Assembly: GCA_029983695.1 (NCBI GenBank)
Contig: JASBZB010000017.1
Location: 1 to 64,000, forward strand
Direction: 5' to 3'
DNA from: Lutispora sp003527145
GTDB lineage: Bacteria; Bacillota; Clostridia; Lutisporales; Lutisporaceae
Length of the DNA: 64,000 nucleotides
A model generated the notes under the pieces. That model worked only from the letters and a program-made list of their open reading frames with translations, was not told the DNA's origin and ran no database searches. Positions 50,721 through 60,516 of the stretch are shown one piece after another. How positions within the stretch are numbered: position 1 is the stretch's first letter; every line of letters starts with the position of its first letter. The position numbers were made by a program, and so were the translations under genes.

Positions 50721-51701
50721 ATGGCTGAACTGAAAATAAACAACAAGAAGAAGATAAATGACGTATTGGCTGCAGAGAATGCAGAATACAGCGATACCCT
50801 CAGCAAGAAGCTGAAGATTATCTGGAGAAGGCTTAAGAAAAATAAAATGGCTGTATTGAGCCTCATTGTACTGATCATACTATATTCTTCCGCTATATTT
50901 GCTTCCCTCATCGCCCCCTATGCTCCCGAAGGCACTGCTGATGATATTCTGCAGGTAGATAGATCGCCTTCCTTCAGGTCTTATGAGGATTATACCATGG
51001 AAGGCGAACTGGTAAAGTTCAGACCCAACTTTTTCGGCAGGGATGAGCTTGGCAGGGATGTATTCTCCAGATGCCTTTATGCCGGAAGGATATCCCTTTC
51101 TGTAGGTTTTGTATCCGTAGGCATTTCAGTCATCATCGGAACCATATGGGGATGCATAGCAGGTTATTACGGCGGCATGATCGATAATATAATGATGAGG
51201 ATAGTAGACGCTATAATGGCTATACCTACATTCATATTGTTGGTAACGGTAATGGCTCTATTCACTCCCAACATTTTCAACGTGATGGTGGTGTTAGGTC
51301 TTACCGGCTGGACAGGTATAGCCCGCCTGGTGAGAGCTGAGTTTCTCAGCCTGATGCAGAGAGATTTTGTAGAGGCGGCAAAATGCATAGGGGCAAGGGA
51401 TAAAAGAATCATATTCAGGCATGTTTTGCCAAATGCAGTCAACCCTATAATCGTTTCCGCTACCATGGGTATTGCAGGAGCAATCCTGTCAGAATCCGCA
51501 CTGAGCTTTTTCGGCTTGGGAGTTCAACCCCCGACAGCCAGCTGGGGCAACATGCTTATGAATGCTCAGGAGCTCAACACTATGGTCAATACTCCTTGGA
51601 AGGCTTTTTATCCCGGGATGCTCATATTCATCACCGTATTATCCTTTAACTTCTTAGGCGACGGGCTCAGAGATGCTTTGGACCCGAAGCTGAAGCAGTA
51701 G
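50721..51701 (+). CDS. peptide ABC transporter permease (DppC type)
   Basis: A 326-residue permease. It has a cytoplasmic N-terminal tail, then MAVLSLIVLIILYSSAIF, the conserved FGRDELGRDVFSRCLYAGR motif of OppC/DppC and the EAA loop in DFVEAAKCIGARDKRIIFRH. The end reads FLGDGLRDALDPKLK, as in the family. The start follows GGAAGGAGG. Confidence 0.95.
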   Translation: MAELKINNKKKINDVLAAENAEYSDTLSKKLKIIWRRLKKNKMAVLSLIVLIILYSSAIFASLIAPYAPEGTADDILQVDRSPSFRSYEDYTMEGELVKFRPNFFGRDELGRDVFSRCLYAGRISLSVGFVSVGISVIIGTIWGCIAGYYGGMIDNIMMRIVDAIMAIPTFILLVTVMALFTPNIFNVMVVLGLTGWTGIARLVRAEFLSLMQRDFVEAAKCIGARDKRIIFRHVLPNAVNPIIVSATMGIAGAILSESALSFFGLGVQPPTASWGNMLMNAQELNTMVNTPWKAFYPGMLIFITVLSFNFLGDGLRDALDPKLKQ

Positions 51702-51717
51702 TAGTGGGGGTGGAAAA

Positions 51718-52698
51718 ATGGAAAAACTTTTGGAGGTTAAAAATCTTAGAACCTATTTCTATACCGAAGACGGAGTCATACCTGCCGTAGACGGCGTAGA
51801 TTTTTATATAAAACCCGGTGAAACCCTTGGAGTAGTAGGTGAATCAGGGTGCGGAAAGAGTGTCACCTCTACCTCCATACTAAGGCTTGTACCCGATCCT
51901 CCAGGTAAAATCTTGGAGGGAAGCCAAGTTAACTTTGCCGGAAAAGATATTTTAGCTTTGCCGGAAAGTGAAATGAGAAAAATTAGAGGCAATGATATAT
52001 CCATGATTTTTCAAGAGCCTATGACCTCTCTAAATCCTGTCTTCAGAATAGGAGATCAAATAGGTGAAGTGCTTCTTCTGCATCAAGGGATGAATAAAGC
52101 ACAAGCAAGAACAAAGGCCGTAGAGATGCTGAAGCTGGTAGGTATACCGCGGCCGGAAAAGGTAGTGGATGATTTCCCTCACTCCTTAAGCGGCGGTATG
52201 AGGCAAAGAGCTATGATAGCCATGGCCATGGCCTGCAATCCCAAGCTATTGATTGCAGATGAGCCTACCACTGCCCTGGACGTGACTATACAGGCCCAAA
52301 TACTTGAGCTTATGAACAAGCTGAAAAAGGAGACCAATGCTTCCATAATGCTTATAACCCATAATCTGGGGGTGGTAGCTGAAACCTGCCAGAGAGTTGT
52401 AGTGATGTATGCCGGAAAAATTGTAGAAGAAGGAGATGTCTATTCCATATTTGAAAATCCTAAACATCCCTATACTGTTGGATTGCTGAATTCCATCCCT
52501 TCCGTAGAGGTCAGACAGAATAAACTGGAGTCAATACCCGGCGTAGTGCCTAATCCTCTCAATATTCCTAAAGGCTGCAGATTTGAACCAAGATGCAGCA
52601 AGGCTATGGATATATGCAGGAATAATCAGCCAAAGCTATCTGTCCTAGGCGAGGAGAGAACTGTGAGATGCTTTTTATATAGTCAGGAAACAGAGTAA
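51718..52698 (+). CDS. peptide ABC transporter ATP-binding protein (DppD type)
   Basis: A 326-residue ATPase with Walker A GESGCGKS, Q-loop MIFQEPMTSLNP, signature SLSGGMRQR and Walker B LLIADEPTTALDV. The C-terminal oligopeptide-type extension has cysteines in GCRFEPRCSKAMDICR, typical of OppD/DppD and probably a metal-cluster site. It pairs with the ATPase encoded 13 bases downstream. Confidence 0.95.
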   Translation: MEKLLEVKNLRTYFYTEDGVIPAVDGVDFYIKPGETLGVVGESGCGKSVTSTSILRLVPDPPGKILEGSQVNFAGKDILALPESEMRKIRGNDISMIFQEPMTSLNPVFRIGDQIGEVLLLHQGMNKAQARTKAVEMLKLVGIPRPEKVVDDFPHSLSGGMRQRAMIAMAMACNPKLLIADEPTTALDVTIQAQILELMNKLKKETNASIMLITHNLGVVAETCQRVVVMYAGKIVEEGDVYSIFENPKHPYTVGLLNSIPSVEVRQNKLESIPGVVPNPLNIPKGCRFEPRCSKAMDICRNNQPKLSVLGEERTVRCFLYSQETE

Positions 52699-52711
52699 GG
52701 AGATTTGAATT

Positions 52712-53677
52712 ATGGATAATTTATTAGAAGTTAAAGGCCTTAAAAAGTACTTTCCTATTAAGGGAGGTTTCTTCGGTAAAACAGTAAATCATCTTAAGGC
52801 AGTCAATGATATAAGCTTTTCCATAAAAAGAGGCGAAACCCTGGGCATAGCCGGAGAATCAGGCTGCGGCAAATCCACTGCAGGAAGAGCTATACTGAGG
52901 CTTCATGAGCCCACTGCCGGGAAAATATATTTTGAGGACCAGGAAATTACCTTGCTGGATAAGGAGGACTTGAGAAAAAAGCGTATAGAAATGCAGCTTA
53001 TATATCAAGATCCTTATTCTTCCCTCAATCCGAGGATGACGGTAGGGGATATCATAGGTGAGCCCTTTGAGGTCTACGAGAAAATGTCTTCAAAGGACAA
53101 GATGGATAAGGTAAAGGAGCTTCTTAATATGGTGGGGTTGAGCCCCTACCATGTGAGAAGATATCCTCATGAATTCAGCGGAGGTCAAAGGCAAAGGATA
53201 GGAATAGCCAGAGCGTTAGCTCTGAAGCCCAAGTTTATCGTTGCCGATGAGGCCGTTTCAGCTCTGGATGTATCGATACAGGCTCAGGTAATAAACCTTT
53301 TTGAGGAGCTCCAGGAAAAACTGAACCTCACATATATGTTCATATCTCATGATTTGAGCGTTGTAAAGCATATATCGGACAGGATAGGTGTCATGTACCT
53401 GGGCAAAATCGTTGAACTGGCTGATTCGGAGGAGCTGTTCAGCCATGCCCTGCACCCTTACACCAAAGCGCTTCTGTCTGCTGTTCCCATAGCCAATCCA
53501 AGGCGCTTAATGGATAGGGTCATACTCCAGGGAGATGTGCCCAGCCCTGTGAACCCTCCTTCAGGCTGTGTATTCCATACCCGCTGCAGCTTTTGCATGG
53601 ATATATGCAAAAATATTGTGCCGGAATTCAAGGATGCCGGCAATGGCCATTATTTAGCATGTCATCTGGTAAAATGA
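52712..53677 (+). CDS. peptide ABC transporter ATP-binding protein (DppF type)
   Basis: A 321-residue ATPase with the DppF-type start VKGLKKYFPIKGGFFGKTVN, Walker A GESGCGKST, signature FSGGQRQRIGIARALA and Walker B FIVADEAVSALDV. The cysteine-rich end GCVFHTRCSFCMDIC is also family-typical. It is the last gene of the operon; the repeat element at 53689-53809 follows and may end transcription. Confidence 0.95.
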   Translation: MDNLLEVKGLKKYFPIKGGFFGKTVNHLKAVNDISFSIKRGETLGIAGESGCGKSTAGRAILRLHEPTAGKIYFEDQEITLLDKEDLRKKRIEMQLIYQDPYSSLNPRMTVGDIIGEPFEVYEKMSSKDKMDKVKELLNMVGLSPYHVRRYPHEFSGGQRQRIGIARALALKPKFIVADEAVSALDVSIQAQVINLFEELQEKLNLTYMFISHDLSVVKHISDRIGVMYLGKIVELADSEELFSHALHPYTKALLSAVPIANPRRLMDRVILQGDVPSPVNPPSGCVFHTRCSFCMDICKNIVPEFKDAGNGHYLACHLVK

Positions 53678-53688
53678 TATAAAAAGGG

Positions 53689-53809
53689 GCTGCTGCAAAC
53701 GGATTCAGCCTGTCATTCCCAAGGAGCAAAGGGACTGAATCTTTTTATTGCAATGTCTTAAAGATTCTTCGCTGTGTTCAGAATGACAAAATAGGAATTT
53801 TGCAGCAGC
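53689..53809. repeat. 121-bp palindromic intergenic element
   Basis: Outer arms GCTGCTGCAAA and TTTGCAGCAGC (53689-53699, 53799-53809) enclose inner arms TGTCATTC and GAATGACA (53711-53718, 53781-53788). The core GATTCTTCGCTG..CAGAATGACA is the common TCATTCTGAGC..GAAGAATC type of bacterial intergenic repeat. It lies between convergent genes and ends eight bases from the ClC stop codon. Confidence 0.75.
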
Positions 53810-53816
53810 TTCTTTC

Positions 53817-55391
53817 TCATACCCGGGGTTTGCTGCTCATCTCCAGCAGCTTTTGCTTTATCGGAGCCGCTTCATCTTCATTTGCCAGCACTATCAAATC
53901 ATCGCCGGAGCAAAGCACAGTGCCGCCTTTAGGAATTATCTCCTTATTCCCTCTCCTTATGCTGACGATAAGACAGCTCTTAGGCAGTTCCAGTTCCTTC
54001 ACCTTTTTGCAATCCATGGAGGAGTCTAGAAAAACCGGTATTTCCAGCATAACCTTATCCTTGCTTTCAGCTTCCGGCTCATGCTTTCCATGGTTTTTCA
54101 GCAGCCTCTCCAGCAAGGATTCATAAATCGGCTCCGATTTGAGCAAATCCGCAGTCGCATAGGCCACAATGCTTACAAGGCTCAAAGAAAGCAGGTGCGA
54201 TAAGGAGCCTGTCATCTCCGTGATCAAAATGCTTCCTGTTATGGGCGCTCTCACTATGGCCGTGAAATACCCTGCCATCGCCAGGATTATGAAATTGCTG
54301 ATATATTCGTGTTCAAAGCCTAAAAGGCTTGTCAAAGCGTTTCCATAGATGGCTCCTGTCAGAGCACCCAAAACCAGGAGCGGAAAAAAAATGCCTCCCG
54401 GTGCTCCCGACCCAAAGCTCAGCATCGAAAAAGCAAACTTTACGGTCAAAACCACCAGCATCATTTTCATTGTATAGCTTCCTTGGATCAGAGAATCAAT
54501 AATGGGATGTCCTCCTCCAAGAACCTGCGGGAGAAGGAGGAGGAGAAAGCCTGCCGCAATAAACGGTATCACAGGCCTGTACTGCATGGGAAGCCATTTC
54601 TGCTTGGCATACAGGCTCTGGGTTTTTAACAGGACCTTATTATATAGAGCGCCGCATAAACCCGCTATGATTCCTAAAATGATTATATAGCCATAGCTTT
54701 CAAGGGGCAGGGGTGAAATCCTCCGGAAGTTGAAAACCGGCTTCAGCCCATAAAAATGTTTTGAAATAAAATCGGCGGTCAGGGAAGCCGACATGGCGGA
54801 CAGCAGTATCAGCGGCGAGAAATGCCTGTGAAGCTCCTCCAGAGAAAACATCACTCCCGCCAAAGGAGCATTGAAGGCTGCTGCCAGACCTGCGCTGGCT
54901 CCGCTTGTGATCAAGTATTTCTCTTCAACCTTAAGCCTTTTAAACAATCTGCTCACGCCTTGGCCCGCTGCAGCTCCCAGCTGTATGGACGGGCCTTCTC
55001 TTCCCAGGGACAGTCCGGAGCCTATAGCTATAACGCTGCCTGCAATCTTTCTTATCATTACCGACAGCCAATTCATTTCAAGCCTTCTTTGCAGCACGCC
55101 TTCTACCTGGGGAATGCCGCTGCCGCTTATAAGAGGCTCTTTTTTCACCATATATCCTACTATCACTCCGGATACTATTAAAACAGCAAACCATATCGGA
55201 ATAAACTTCGGGTTTGCAGAAATCAGATCTGAAATGCCATGCCTAAGCTCCTCAGCTTTTTCTAATGCGATCCTGTAAAAAACAACTAAAAAGCCGGAAA
55301 AGACGCCTACAAGGACGCCTTCTGCCATGAGCTTGAGCTTGAAGCTTCTTCCATGAGCTAAAATAGAGTAGATTCCTTTCTTGTCATTCAT
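53817..55391 (-). CDS. ClC-family chloride channel or Cl-/H+ antiporter with TrkA-C domain
   Basis: About 524 residues. The ClC selectivity motifs are present: GSGIPQVEG, GREGPSIQLG (the GxEGP motif), a GAPGGIFFPLL segment and the inner-helix FNAPLAGVMFSLEE with the gating glutamates. The C-terminal 85 residues (LPKSCLIVSIRRGNKEIIPK, then SGDDLIVLANEDE) form a TrkA-C/RCK-like ligand domain, which suggests control by a nucleotide or ion. ATG at 55391 is favoured by the upstream GGAG; ATG at 55406 is the alternative. Confidence 0.93.
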   Translation of the reverse strand: MNDKKGIYSILAHGRSFKLKLMAEGVLVGVFSGFLVVFYRIALEKAEELRHGISDLISANPKFIPIWFAVLIVSGVIVGYMVKKEPLISGSGIPQVEGVLQRRLEMNWLSVMIRKIAGSVIAIGSGLSLGREGPSIQLGAAAGQGVSRLFKRLKVEEKYLITSGASAGLAAAFNAPLAGVMFSLEELHRHFSPLILLSAMSASLTADFISKHFYGLKPVFNFRRISPLPLESYGYIIILGIIAGLCGALYNKVLLKTQSLYAKQKWLPMQYRPVIPFIAAGFLLLLLPQVLGGGHPIIDSLIQGSYTMKMMLVVLTVKFAFSMLSFGSGAPGGIFFPLLVLGALTGAIYGNALTSLLGFEHEYISNFIILAMAGYFTAIVRAPITGSILITEMTGSLSHLLSLSLVSIVAYATADLLKSEPIYESLLERLLKNHGKHEPEAESKDKVMLEIPVFLDSSMDCKKVKELELPKSCLIVSIRRGNKEIIPKGGTVLCSGDDLIVLANEDEAAPIKQKLLEMSSKPRV

Positions 55392-55634
55392 ATGTATCGT
55401 CTCCATTAATCTTTTGAACTTCGTATCATTTACTTATAATGAGTTAATTATATCATAAATCAATGGAACAAAAAATAAAGGTTTTTACCCTTGTTTGGAG
55501 AATTATATATTTGGCAATAAATAGAATTTTCAAAATATATATTTGTATGTTATATATGTATGATATTCAATTTTAGCTTTATATCAGAGCTTTTCAATAA
55601 GAAAAGATTATCTAAATAAAGAGGGGTGGTAAAG

Positions 55635-57548
55635 ATGAACTGCAGCTATGGGGGGTACATGGGAAGAGTGCTGAAGATAAACCTGACCGAAAGGAAGATT
55701 GAAGACTATCCATGGAACGACAGGGATAGAGAAATGTATTTGGGCGGGAAGATAATGGCGGCTAAAATCCTTTATGATAATTTGGGTGTTGAGGTTGAGC
55801 CTTTATCTCCGGATAATTATTTGGCGATCACGACAGGCCCCCTCACAGGATCGGGAGCCCCAATGTCCAGCAGATTCAACATCTCCACTCTTTCTCCTCT
55901 TACAGGCCTCATCGCTTCTTCAAACTGCGGCGGCAGCTTCGGGTTGGCGCTAAAAAAGGCCGGCTATGATGGGCTGATCATAACGGGAAAAGCTGCTCAT
56001 CCTATTTGGATCGAGCTCAGTGAAGGTCAGGTTTCCTTTCATGAGGCTGATGCCCTATGGGGCAAGACCACCGATGAGACACAGGAAGCCCTGGGAAAGG
56101 ATGGAGGTAAAATAGTCATAGGCCCTGCCGGAGAAAACCTGGTAAAATATGCGGGGATATTCAGCGACGAACGCACTGCAGGAAGGGCCGGAGTCGGTGC
56201 GGTCATGGGCTTTATGAATCTCAAAGCCATAGTGGCCAAGGGCAGCAAAAGACCGGAAGTAAAGCAGCCGGAGAAAGCAAAGAAAGTTTTCAGCGAATGG
56301 ATAAAGCTTCTGAAATCTAATCCACTGACGGGAGAGCAGCTTCCCAAGCTGGGCACCGCGGGCCTTGTTTCCAGCATGAATGCCCATAACATATTGGCGA
56401 CCAGAAACTACAAATATGGAAGATACGAGGACTTTGAGCTGGTTTCCGGCGAATACCTGGCGGAAAAGCATCTCGTAAAGAACAAGGGATGCATGACATG
56501 TCCCATCCAATGCGGAAGGCTTGTAGAGGTTGACGGTAAAAGGGTAAAGGGGCCCGAGCTTGAAACCATCGGCCTATTGGGACCAAACATTGAAAACAAC
56601 AACCTTGAGTTGATTTTGAAATGGAATCTGCTCCTTGACAAGCTGGGCATGGATACTATCAGCACGGGAAGCACCGTTGCTTTTGCTATGGAATTGAATG
56701 AGAAAGGGCTATGGGACAATGGACTGGAATTTGGAAAAACAGAAAACCTGTCCAAATTATTCGAAGATATAGCCTATAGAAGGGGCATAGGCGATCTGCT
56801 TGCCGAGGGCACCAAAGCCCTGGCGGAAAAATTCGGCGGAGAGGACTTCGCCATCAACTCAAAAGGCCTCGAATTGGCCGCCTACGAGCCAAGAAGTGCT
56901 GTAGGCCAGGGCTTGGGCTATGCTGTGGCCAACAGGGGAGGCTGCCATTTGAATGCAGGGTATCTGGCCCTTTTCGAAGGGTTGGGCTTGAATATAGATC
57001 CTTATACTACAAAGTCAAAGGCGGTCTTGACGGTTTTATCACAAAATCTGATGGAAGCCGTATCCGCAGGGGGAAATTGTCTTTTTTCCCTATATGCCAT
57101 GATACCCGGGACTTTGGTTAGGAAACCTTACAGTATTCTCACACGGGCAGTGAACAAATCCATACCTCATTTGGGCGGGATCCTTAATATGATAAATAAG
57201 TCGGGAGAAAATGCATTGCCTGTACATCTGTCTATGATCCCTCATACCAAAGCTCTGGAAGCCGTAACGGGAATGAAGATGAATTTCGGCAAGCTGAAGA
57301 CAATAGGAGAAAGGGGCTACAATCTGGAGAGAATGTTCAATCTGAGACGGGGATTGACCAAGAAGGATGACAATTTGCCCAAAAGGCTTACCCATGAGCT
57401 TAAGGATAGCGAAAACTTAAAGAGCAGAGTGCCTTTGGAGAGCCTTGTAGAGGATTACTATAAGGCCAGAGGCTGGAGCAGCAAAGGAGTTCCCCATGCA
57501 AAAACCTTGAAAAGGATCAAAATGCAGGAGGTGAGCCCGGGTGATTAA
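55635..57548 (+). CDS. aldehyde:ferredoxin oxidoreductase (tungsten-pterin)
   Basis: A 637-residue AOR-family enzyme. It oxidises aldehydes to acids and reduces ferredoxin, using a tungsten-bispterin and a 4Fe-4S cluster in the cytoplasm. The N-terminal part has GRVLKINLTERKIEDYPWND and TTGPLTGSGAPMSSRFNIST. Cluster cysteines are in GCMTCPIQCGRLV and a distal NCLFSLY. Amino-acid fermenters use such enzymes on aldehydes formed from keto acids. The ATG at 55635 follows GGGGTGGT. The MoaD-like gene overlaps its end by eight bases. Confidence 0.94.
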   Translation: MNCSYGGYMGRVLKINLTERKIEDYPWNDRDREMYLGGKIMAAKILYDNLGVEVEPLSPDNYLAITTGPLTGSGAPMSSRFNISTLSPLTGLIASSNCGGSFGLALKKAGYDGLIITGKAAHPIWIELSEGQVSFHEADALWGKTTDETQEALGKDGGKIVIGPAGENLVKYAGIFSDERTAGRAGVGAVMGFMNLKAIVAKGSKRPEVKQPEKAKKVFSEWIKLLKSNPLTGEQLPKLGTAGLVSSMNAHNILATRNYKYGRYEDFELVSGEYLAEKHLVKNKGCMTCPIQCGRLVEVDGKRVKGPELETIGLLGPNIENNNLELILKWNLLLDKLGMDTISTGSTVAFAMELNEKGLWDNGLEFGKTENLSKLFEDIAYRRGIGDLLAEGTKALAEKFGGEDFAINSKGLELAAYEPRSAVGQGLGYAVANRGGCHLNAGYLALFEGLGLNIDPYTTKSKAVLTVLSQNLMEAVSAGGNCLFSLYAMIPGTLVRKPYSILTRAVNKSIPHLGGILNMINKSGENALPVHLSMIPHTKALEAVTGMKMNFGKLKTIGERGYNLERMFNLRRGLTKKDDNLPKRLTHELKDSENLKSRVPLESLVEDYYKARGWSSKGVPHAKTLKRIKMQEVSPGD

Positions 57549-57789
57549 TGTAAGATTTTTCGGTATGATCAGAATGAAAATCAAGAAAAGCTCCCTTGAG
57601 GTTGAAGCTCACAGCGTATCTGAGCTTCTGAAGAAAATATCTGTGATGTTCGATGGGATAACGTCGGGAGATTTAAAAAACTGCATCATATATGTAAACG
57701 GCACCGATATCGTCAAGCTGAAGCTTTATGGCACGGCTTTGAAGGAAGAAGATGAGGTTCAGATATTTTCTCCTGCGGCCGGCGGCTAA
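57541..57789 (+). CDS. MoaD/ThiS-family sulfur carrier protein
   Basis: An 82-residue ubiquitin-like protein ending in the required Gly-Gly (VQIFSPAAGG). Carried as a thiocarboxylate, it gives sulfur to the pterin cofactor. GTG start, overlapping the end of the AOR gene; AGGAGG stands ahead of it within that gene. Its place next to AOR suggests a dedicated role in the tungstopterin of that enzyme. Confidence 0.9.
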   Translation: MINVRFFGMIRMKIKKSSLEVEAHSVSELLKKISVMFDGITSGDLKNCIIYVNGTDIVKLKLYGTALKEEDEVQIFSPAAGG

Positions 57790-57802
57790 GCGCAGCTTAG
57801 TT

Positions 57803-57872
57803 GTCATCCTGAAGGTTTTGCCTGAAGGATCTTATTTGAGATTCTTCAGGCGCTTTGCTCCTTCAGAATGAC
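57803..57872. repeat. palindromic intergenic element between convergent genes
   Basis: GTCAT-CCTGAAGG (57803) pairs with CCTTCAG-ATGAC (to 57872), and an inner GCCTGAAG..CTTCAGGC forms a second arm. The TTCAGAATGACTGATTCCG end resembles the element at 53689-53809. It may act as a bidirectional end for both transcripts, though T-runs are lacking. Confidence 0.7.
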
Positions 57873-57903
57873 TGATTCCGTTTATCACTGAATGAAGCCT
57901 CGT

Positions 57904-58686
57904 TTATCTGCGGTTCACTATTTCTTCCACTATAAAGGATGCCACATCATCTGCATAGGTGCCTGCACCGAAACCCGCATCATAGCCCAGCTCCTTTGCC
58001 AGCTCATGGGATATCCTGGGCCCGCCGCAGCAGACTATGAATCTGTCCCTCAACCCCTCGGCTTCAAGCAATTCAATGAGGTTAGTGAGATTTTGTATGT
58101 GGACATTTTTCTGAGTTACGGTCTGAGATACCAGGAGAGCATCTGCATTGAGCTCTACAGCTTTCTGGATGAACTCCTCATTGGTCACCTGGCTGCCCAG
58201 GTTGTGGGCCTCTATCATCTCATACCTTTCCAGGCCGTAATGTCCTGCATAGCCCTTCATGTTCATTATGGCATCTATTCCTACGGTGTGGGCATCAGTA
58301 CCTGTTGAGGCACCGATCACCACCACCTTTCTCCCGATGTTGTCCTTGATGTATTGGTCTGTTTCTTCCATGGACATGGTTGTAGATTCAACCTTTGTGA
58401 CCTTGATATTGGTAATGTCTATAGTGTGGCTGCAGCTTCCGTATACTACAAAGAACGCATAGCCTACGCCCAGGTCTTGGGTGAGAACCACATTGGGCTC
58501 CTCTATGCCCATCTTCATGGCATAGAGCTTCGCGGCTTCCCTGCCTGCTTCATCCGCCTTGATGGGCAGTGTAAAGCTGAGCTGCACCTTTCCATCGTTC
58601 ATCGTATCCCCATAGGGTCTTACCCTGGCAGGGTCAAAGGTAGTATCATGATCTCTCTTATTGCTTGAATATAATCCTGAACTCAT
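57904..58686 (-). CDS. kamE: lysine 5,6-aminomutase beta subunit
   Basis: A 260-residue cobalamin-binding subunit. The enzyme moves the terminal amino group of lysine or beta-lysine to the next carbon in lysine fermentation. The base-off B12 motif is DAHTVG at residues 131-136 with ligand His133. Lys144 in MNMKGYAGHYG is at the position of the known PLP-binding lysine. The start follows GAGGAGG; it lies 14 bases after kamD and is the last kam gene. Confidence 0.97.
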   Translation of the reverse strand: MSSGLYSSNKRDHDTTFDPARVRPYGDTMNDGKVQLSFTLPIKADEAGREAAKLYAMKMGIEEPNVVLTQDLGVGYAFFVVYGSCSHTIDITNIKVTKVESTTMSMEETDQYIKDNIGRKVVVIGASTGTDAHTVGIDAIMNMKGYAGHYGLERYEMIEAHNLGSQVTNEEFIQKAVELNADALLVSQTVTQKNVHIQNLTNLIELLEAEGLRDRFIVCCGGPRISHELAKELGYDAGFGAGTYADDVASFIVEEIVNRR

Positions 58687-58700
58687 TCTTCTGCCTCCTC

Positions 58701-60251
58701 TCAGCTATTTATGAGCATCAAGGGTATAAAGGGGTTTATATATTTTTCGTCTTTCATGACTACGCCATCCAAACCCTTTCCGCCTGTCCTGCTTCTCTTC
58801 ACTCCCCCGAACTTGCCTTGCTCAATGGTTGCAAACAACCCTTCTTCTTCTATCTGAGCCAGCATATCGGCCGCTTTTTGCAATGTCTCTGCAGCTCTGG
58901 TCTGAATCATTCCGCCTTCTTTGAATTCAACCTCATCGCCTATATTTCTCATATTGTTGAAGATATATCTGGCATTTTCTATGGACAGAGCCCTGTCAGA
59001 CATAAATGGAGTGTGTATGGCCTCCGTCATCATGCCCAGGAGCTGCAAGCCCTGGTGAGTCCATATGGATATCATGTTGAAAAGAGCATCCTGGAGATGG
59101 CCCCTAAATATATTGCCCGTCATGAACTTGGTAGGAGGCATGTACTTCAGCGGAGCCCTTGGGAAAATCTCCCGGGCCATCTGAGCCTGGGCCAATTCCA
59201 TGAGAAAGCCGTTTTCTACATTGGGGTCCATTTCGAAGGCATGGCCCAGGCCCATTTGTTCCTCGGGCAAGCCTGCCTTCAACGCCAGCTGCTCGTTCAT
59301 AAATTGGGAAGCCAATACGGTATGGGCCTCCTCCACCGCATCTGCAGTTGTGAGGTAGTTGTCTTCACCTGTATTGATTATTACTCCTGCAAAACCGTTT
59401 ATTGTTCTGGAGAAAAATTGGTCAACAAAGGTTCTCTGCATGTTTATATCCCTGAAAAGTATGCCGTATAGGGCATCGTTTAACATTACATCCAGCCTCT
59501 CCAAAGCTCCCATTGCTGCGATCTCGGGCATGCAGAGCCCGGAGCAGTAATTGCAAAGCCTTATATATCTGCCTACTTCCTCACCTACTTCGTCCAGAGC
59601 CTTTCTCATTATCCTGAAATTTTCCTGAGTTGCATAGGTACCTCCAAATCCCTCAGTAGTGGCACCGTAAGGTACATAGTCCAGGAGGCTCTGGCCTGTG
59701 GTCCTTATAACGGCGATTATGTCTGCACCCTGCCGGGCTGCAGCCTGAGCCTGGATTACGTCTTCGTATATGTTGCCTGTGGCAACTATTACATAGAGGT
59801 ATGGCCTTGGGCCTTCTCCAAGGGTAGACAGGTATTGGTCCCTTCTTGCCCTGTTTTTCTTCACTCTTTCTACAGAGCTCCTTGCCATTTCTTCAGCCTT
59901 GGCTTTTATCTCTGCCTCAGGCTTTAAAGGCAGCTTGGTTATATCCAGCTCTCCTGCTGCGATTTTTTCGCCTATTTGCTGAGGGGTAAGATCCGTATTG
60001 AGTACCGCATTGGCCATGAAATATGCGATTCCGGCAGACAGACCTCCGGCCTTTTTCAAGTTGTCTATTATTATATTAGGCAGAGGAGTTCCTATTTCAT
60101 CTGTGCCGTCTACGCCGTAAAGCCTTAGAATAGTTCTCTCCACTGTAACAGTGGTGTGTTCATCTACAAATCTCTGAACTTCCTCTGCGATATTTCTTGC
60201 GGAGCTTCTCGCCTTGTCTATCAAGCTTTGATTCAAGTTCAACTTGCTCAT
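58701..60251 (-). CDS. kamD: lysine 5,6-aminomutase alpha subunit
   Basis: A 516-residue large subunit with a TIM-barrel core. Typical segments are RTTGQSLLDYVPYGATTEG, GTYATQENFRIMRKALDE and YCSGLCMPEIAAMGALERLD. It pairs with KamE to bind PLP and adenosylcobalamin. The start follows AAGGAGG. About 240 bases with dispersed repeats separate it from kamC, so it may rely on read-through or on a promoter within that repeat block. Confidence 0.97.
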   Translation of the reverse strand: MSKLNLNQSLIDKARSSARNIAEEVQRFVDEHTTVTVERTILRLYGVDGTDEIGTPLPNIIIDNLKKAGGLSAGIAYFMANAVLNTDLTPQQIGEKIAAGELDITKLPLKPEAEIKAKAEEMARSSVERVKKNRARRDQYLSTLGEGPRPYLYVIVATGNIYEDVIQAQAAARQGADIIAVIRTTGQSLLDYVPYGATTEGFGGTYATQENFRIMRKALDEVGEEVGRYIRLCNYCSGLCMPEIAAMGALERLDVMLNDALYGILFRDINMQRTFVDQFFSRTINGFAGVIINTGEDNYLTTADAVEEAHTVLASQFMNEQLALKAGLPEEQMGLGHAFEMDPNVENGFLMELAQAQMAREIFPRAPLKYMPPTKFMTGNIFRGHLQDALFNMISIWTHQGLQLLGMMTEAIHTPFMSDRALSIENARYIFNNMRNIGDEVEFKEGGMIQTRAAETLQKAADMLAQIEEEGLFATIEQGKFGGVKRSRTGGKGLDGVVMKDEKYINPFIPLMLINS

Positions 60252-60274
60252 GTTTTACCTCCTTATATGAGTAT

Positions 60275-60516
60275 TGGGGGATTCCTCACGGGTCAGTCAC
60301 TAGTCTCTAGTCGCCAGTCGCTAGAATTTGGGTATGCCGCTGGGGCTAGGAATACGGGGACCAATGACATGAAGCAGGTTTTCTTCAGTGTCTTTCAGTG
60401 TTCTCCGTTCTCCCATGTGCCTATTTCCCTCAGTGCAAATCCGTGTTCTCCGCAACCTTTGACCCGGAGCTCGCCGCCCTAATTCCAGCGACTAGTGACT
60501 GGTGACTGGCGACTCC
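60275..60516. repeat. composite dispersed repeats between kamC and kamD
   Basis: Modules in order: GGGGATTCCTCACGGGTC, CACTAGTCTCTAGTCGCCAG, GGGTATGCCGCTGGGGCT, then CAGTGTTCTCCGTTCTCC and GTGCAAATCCGTGTTCTCCG (the GGAGAACACGGATTTGCAC unit in reverse), and GCGACTAGTGACTGGTGACT. The last module forms the end of kamC. Confidence 0.8.
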
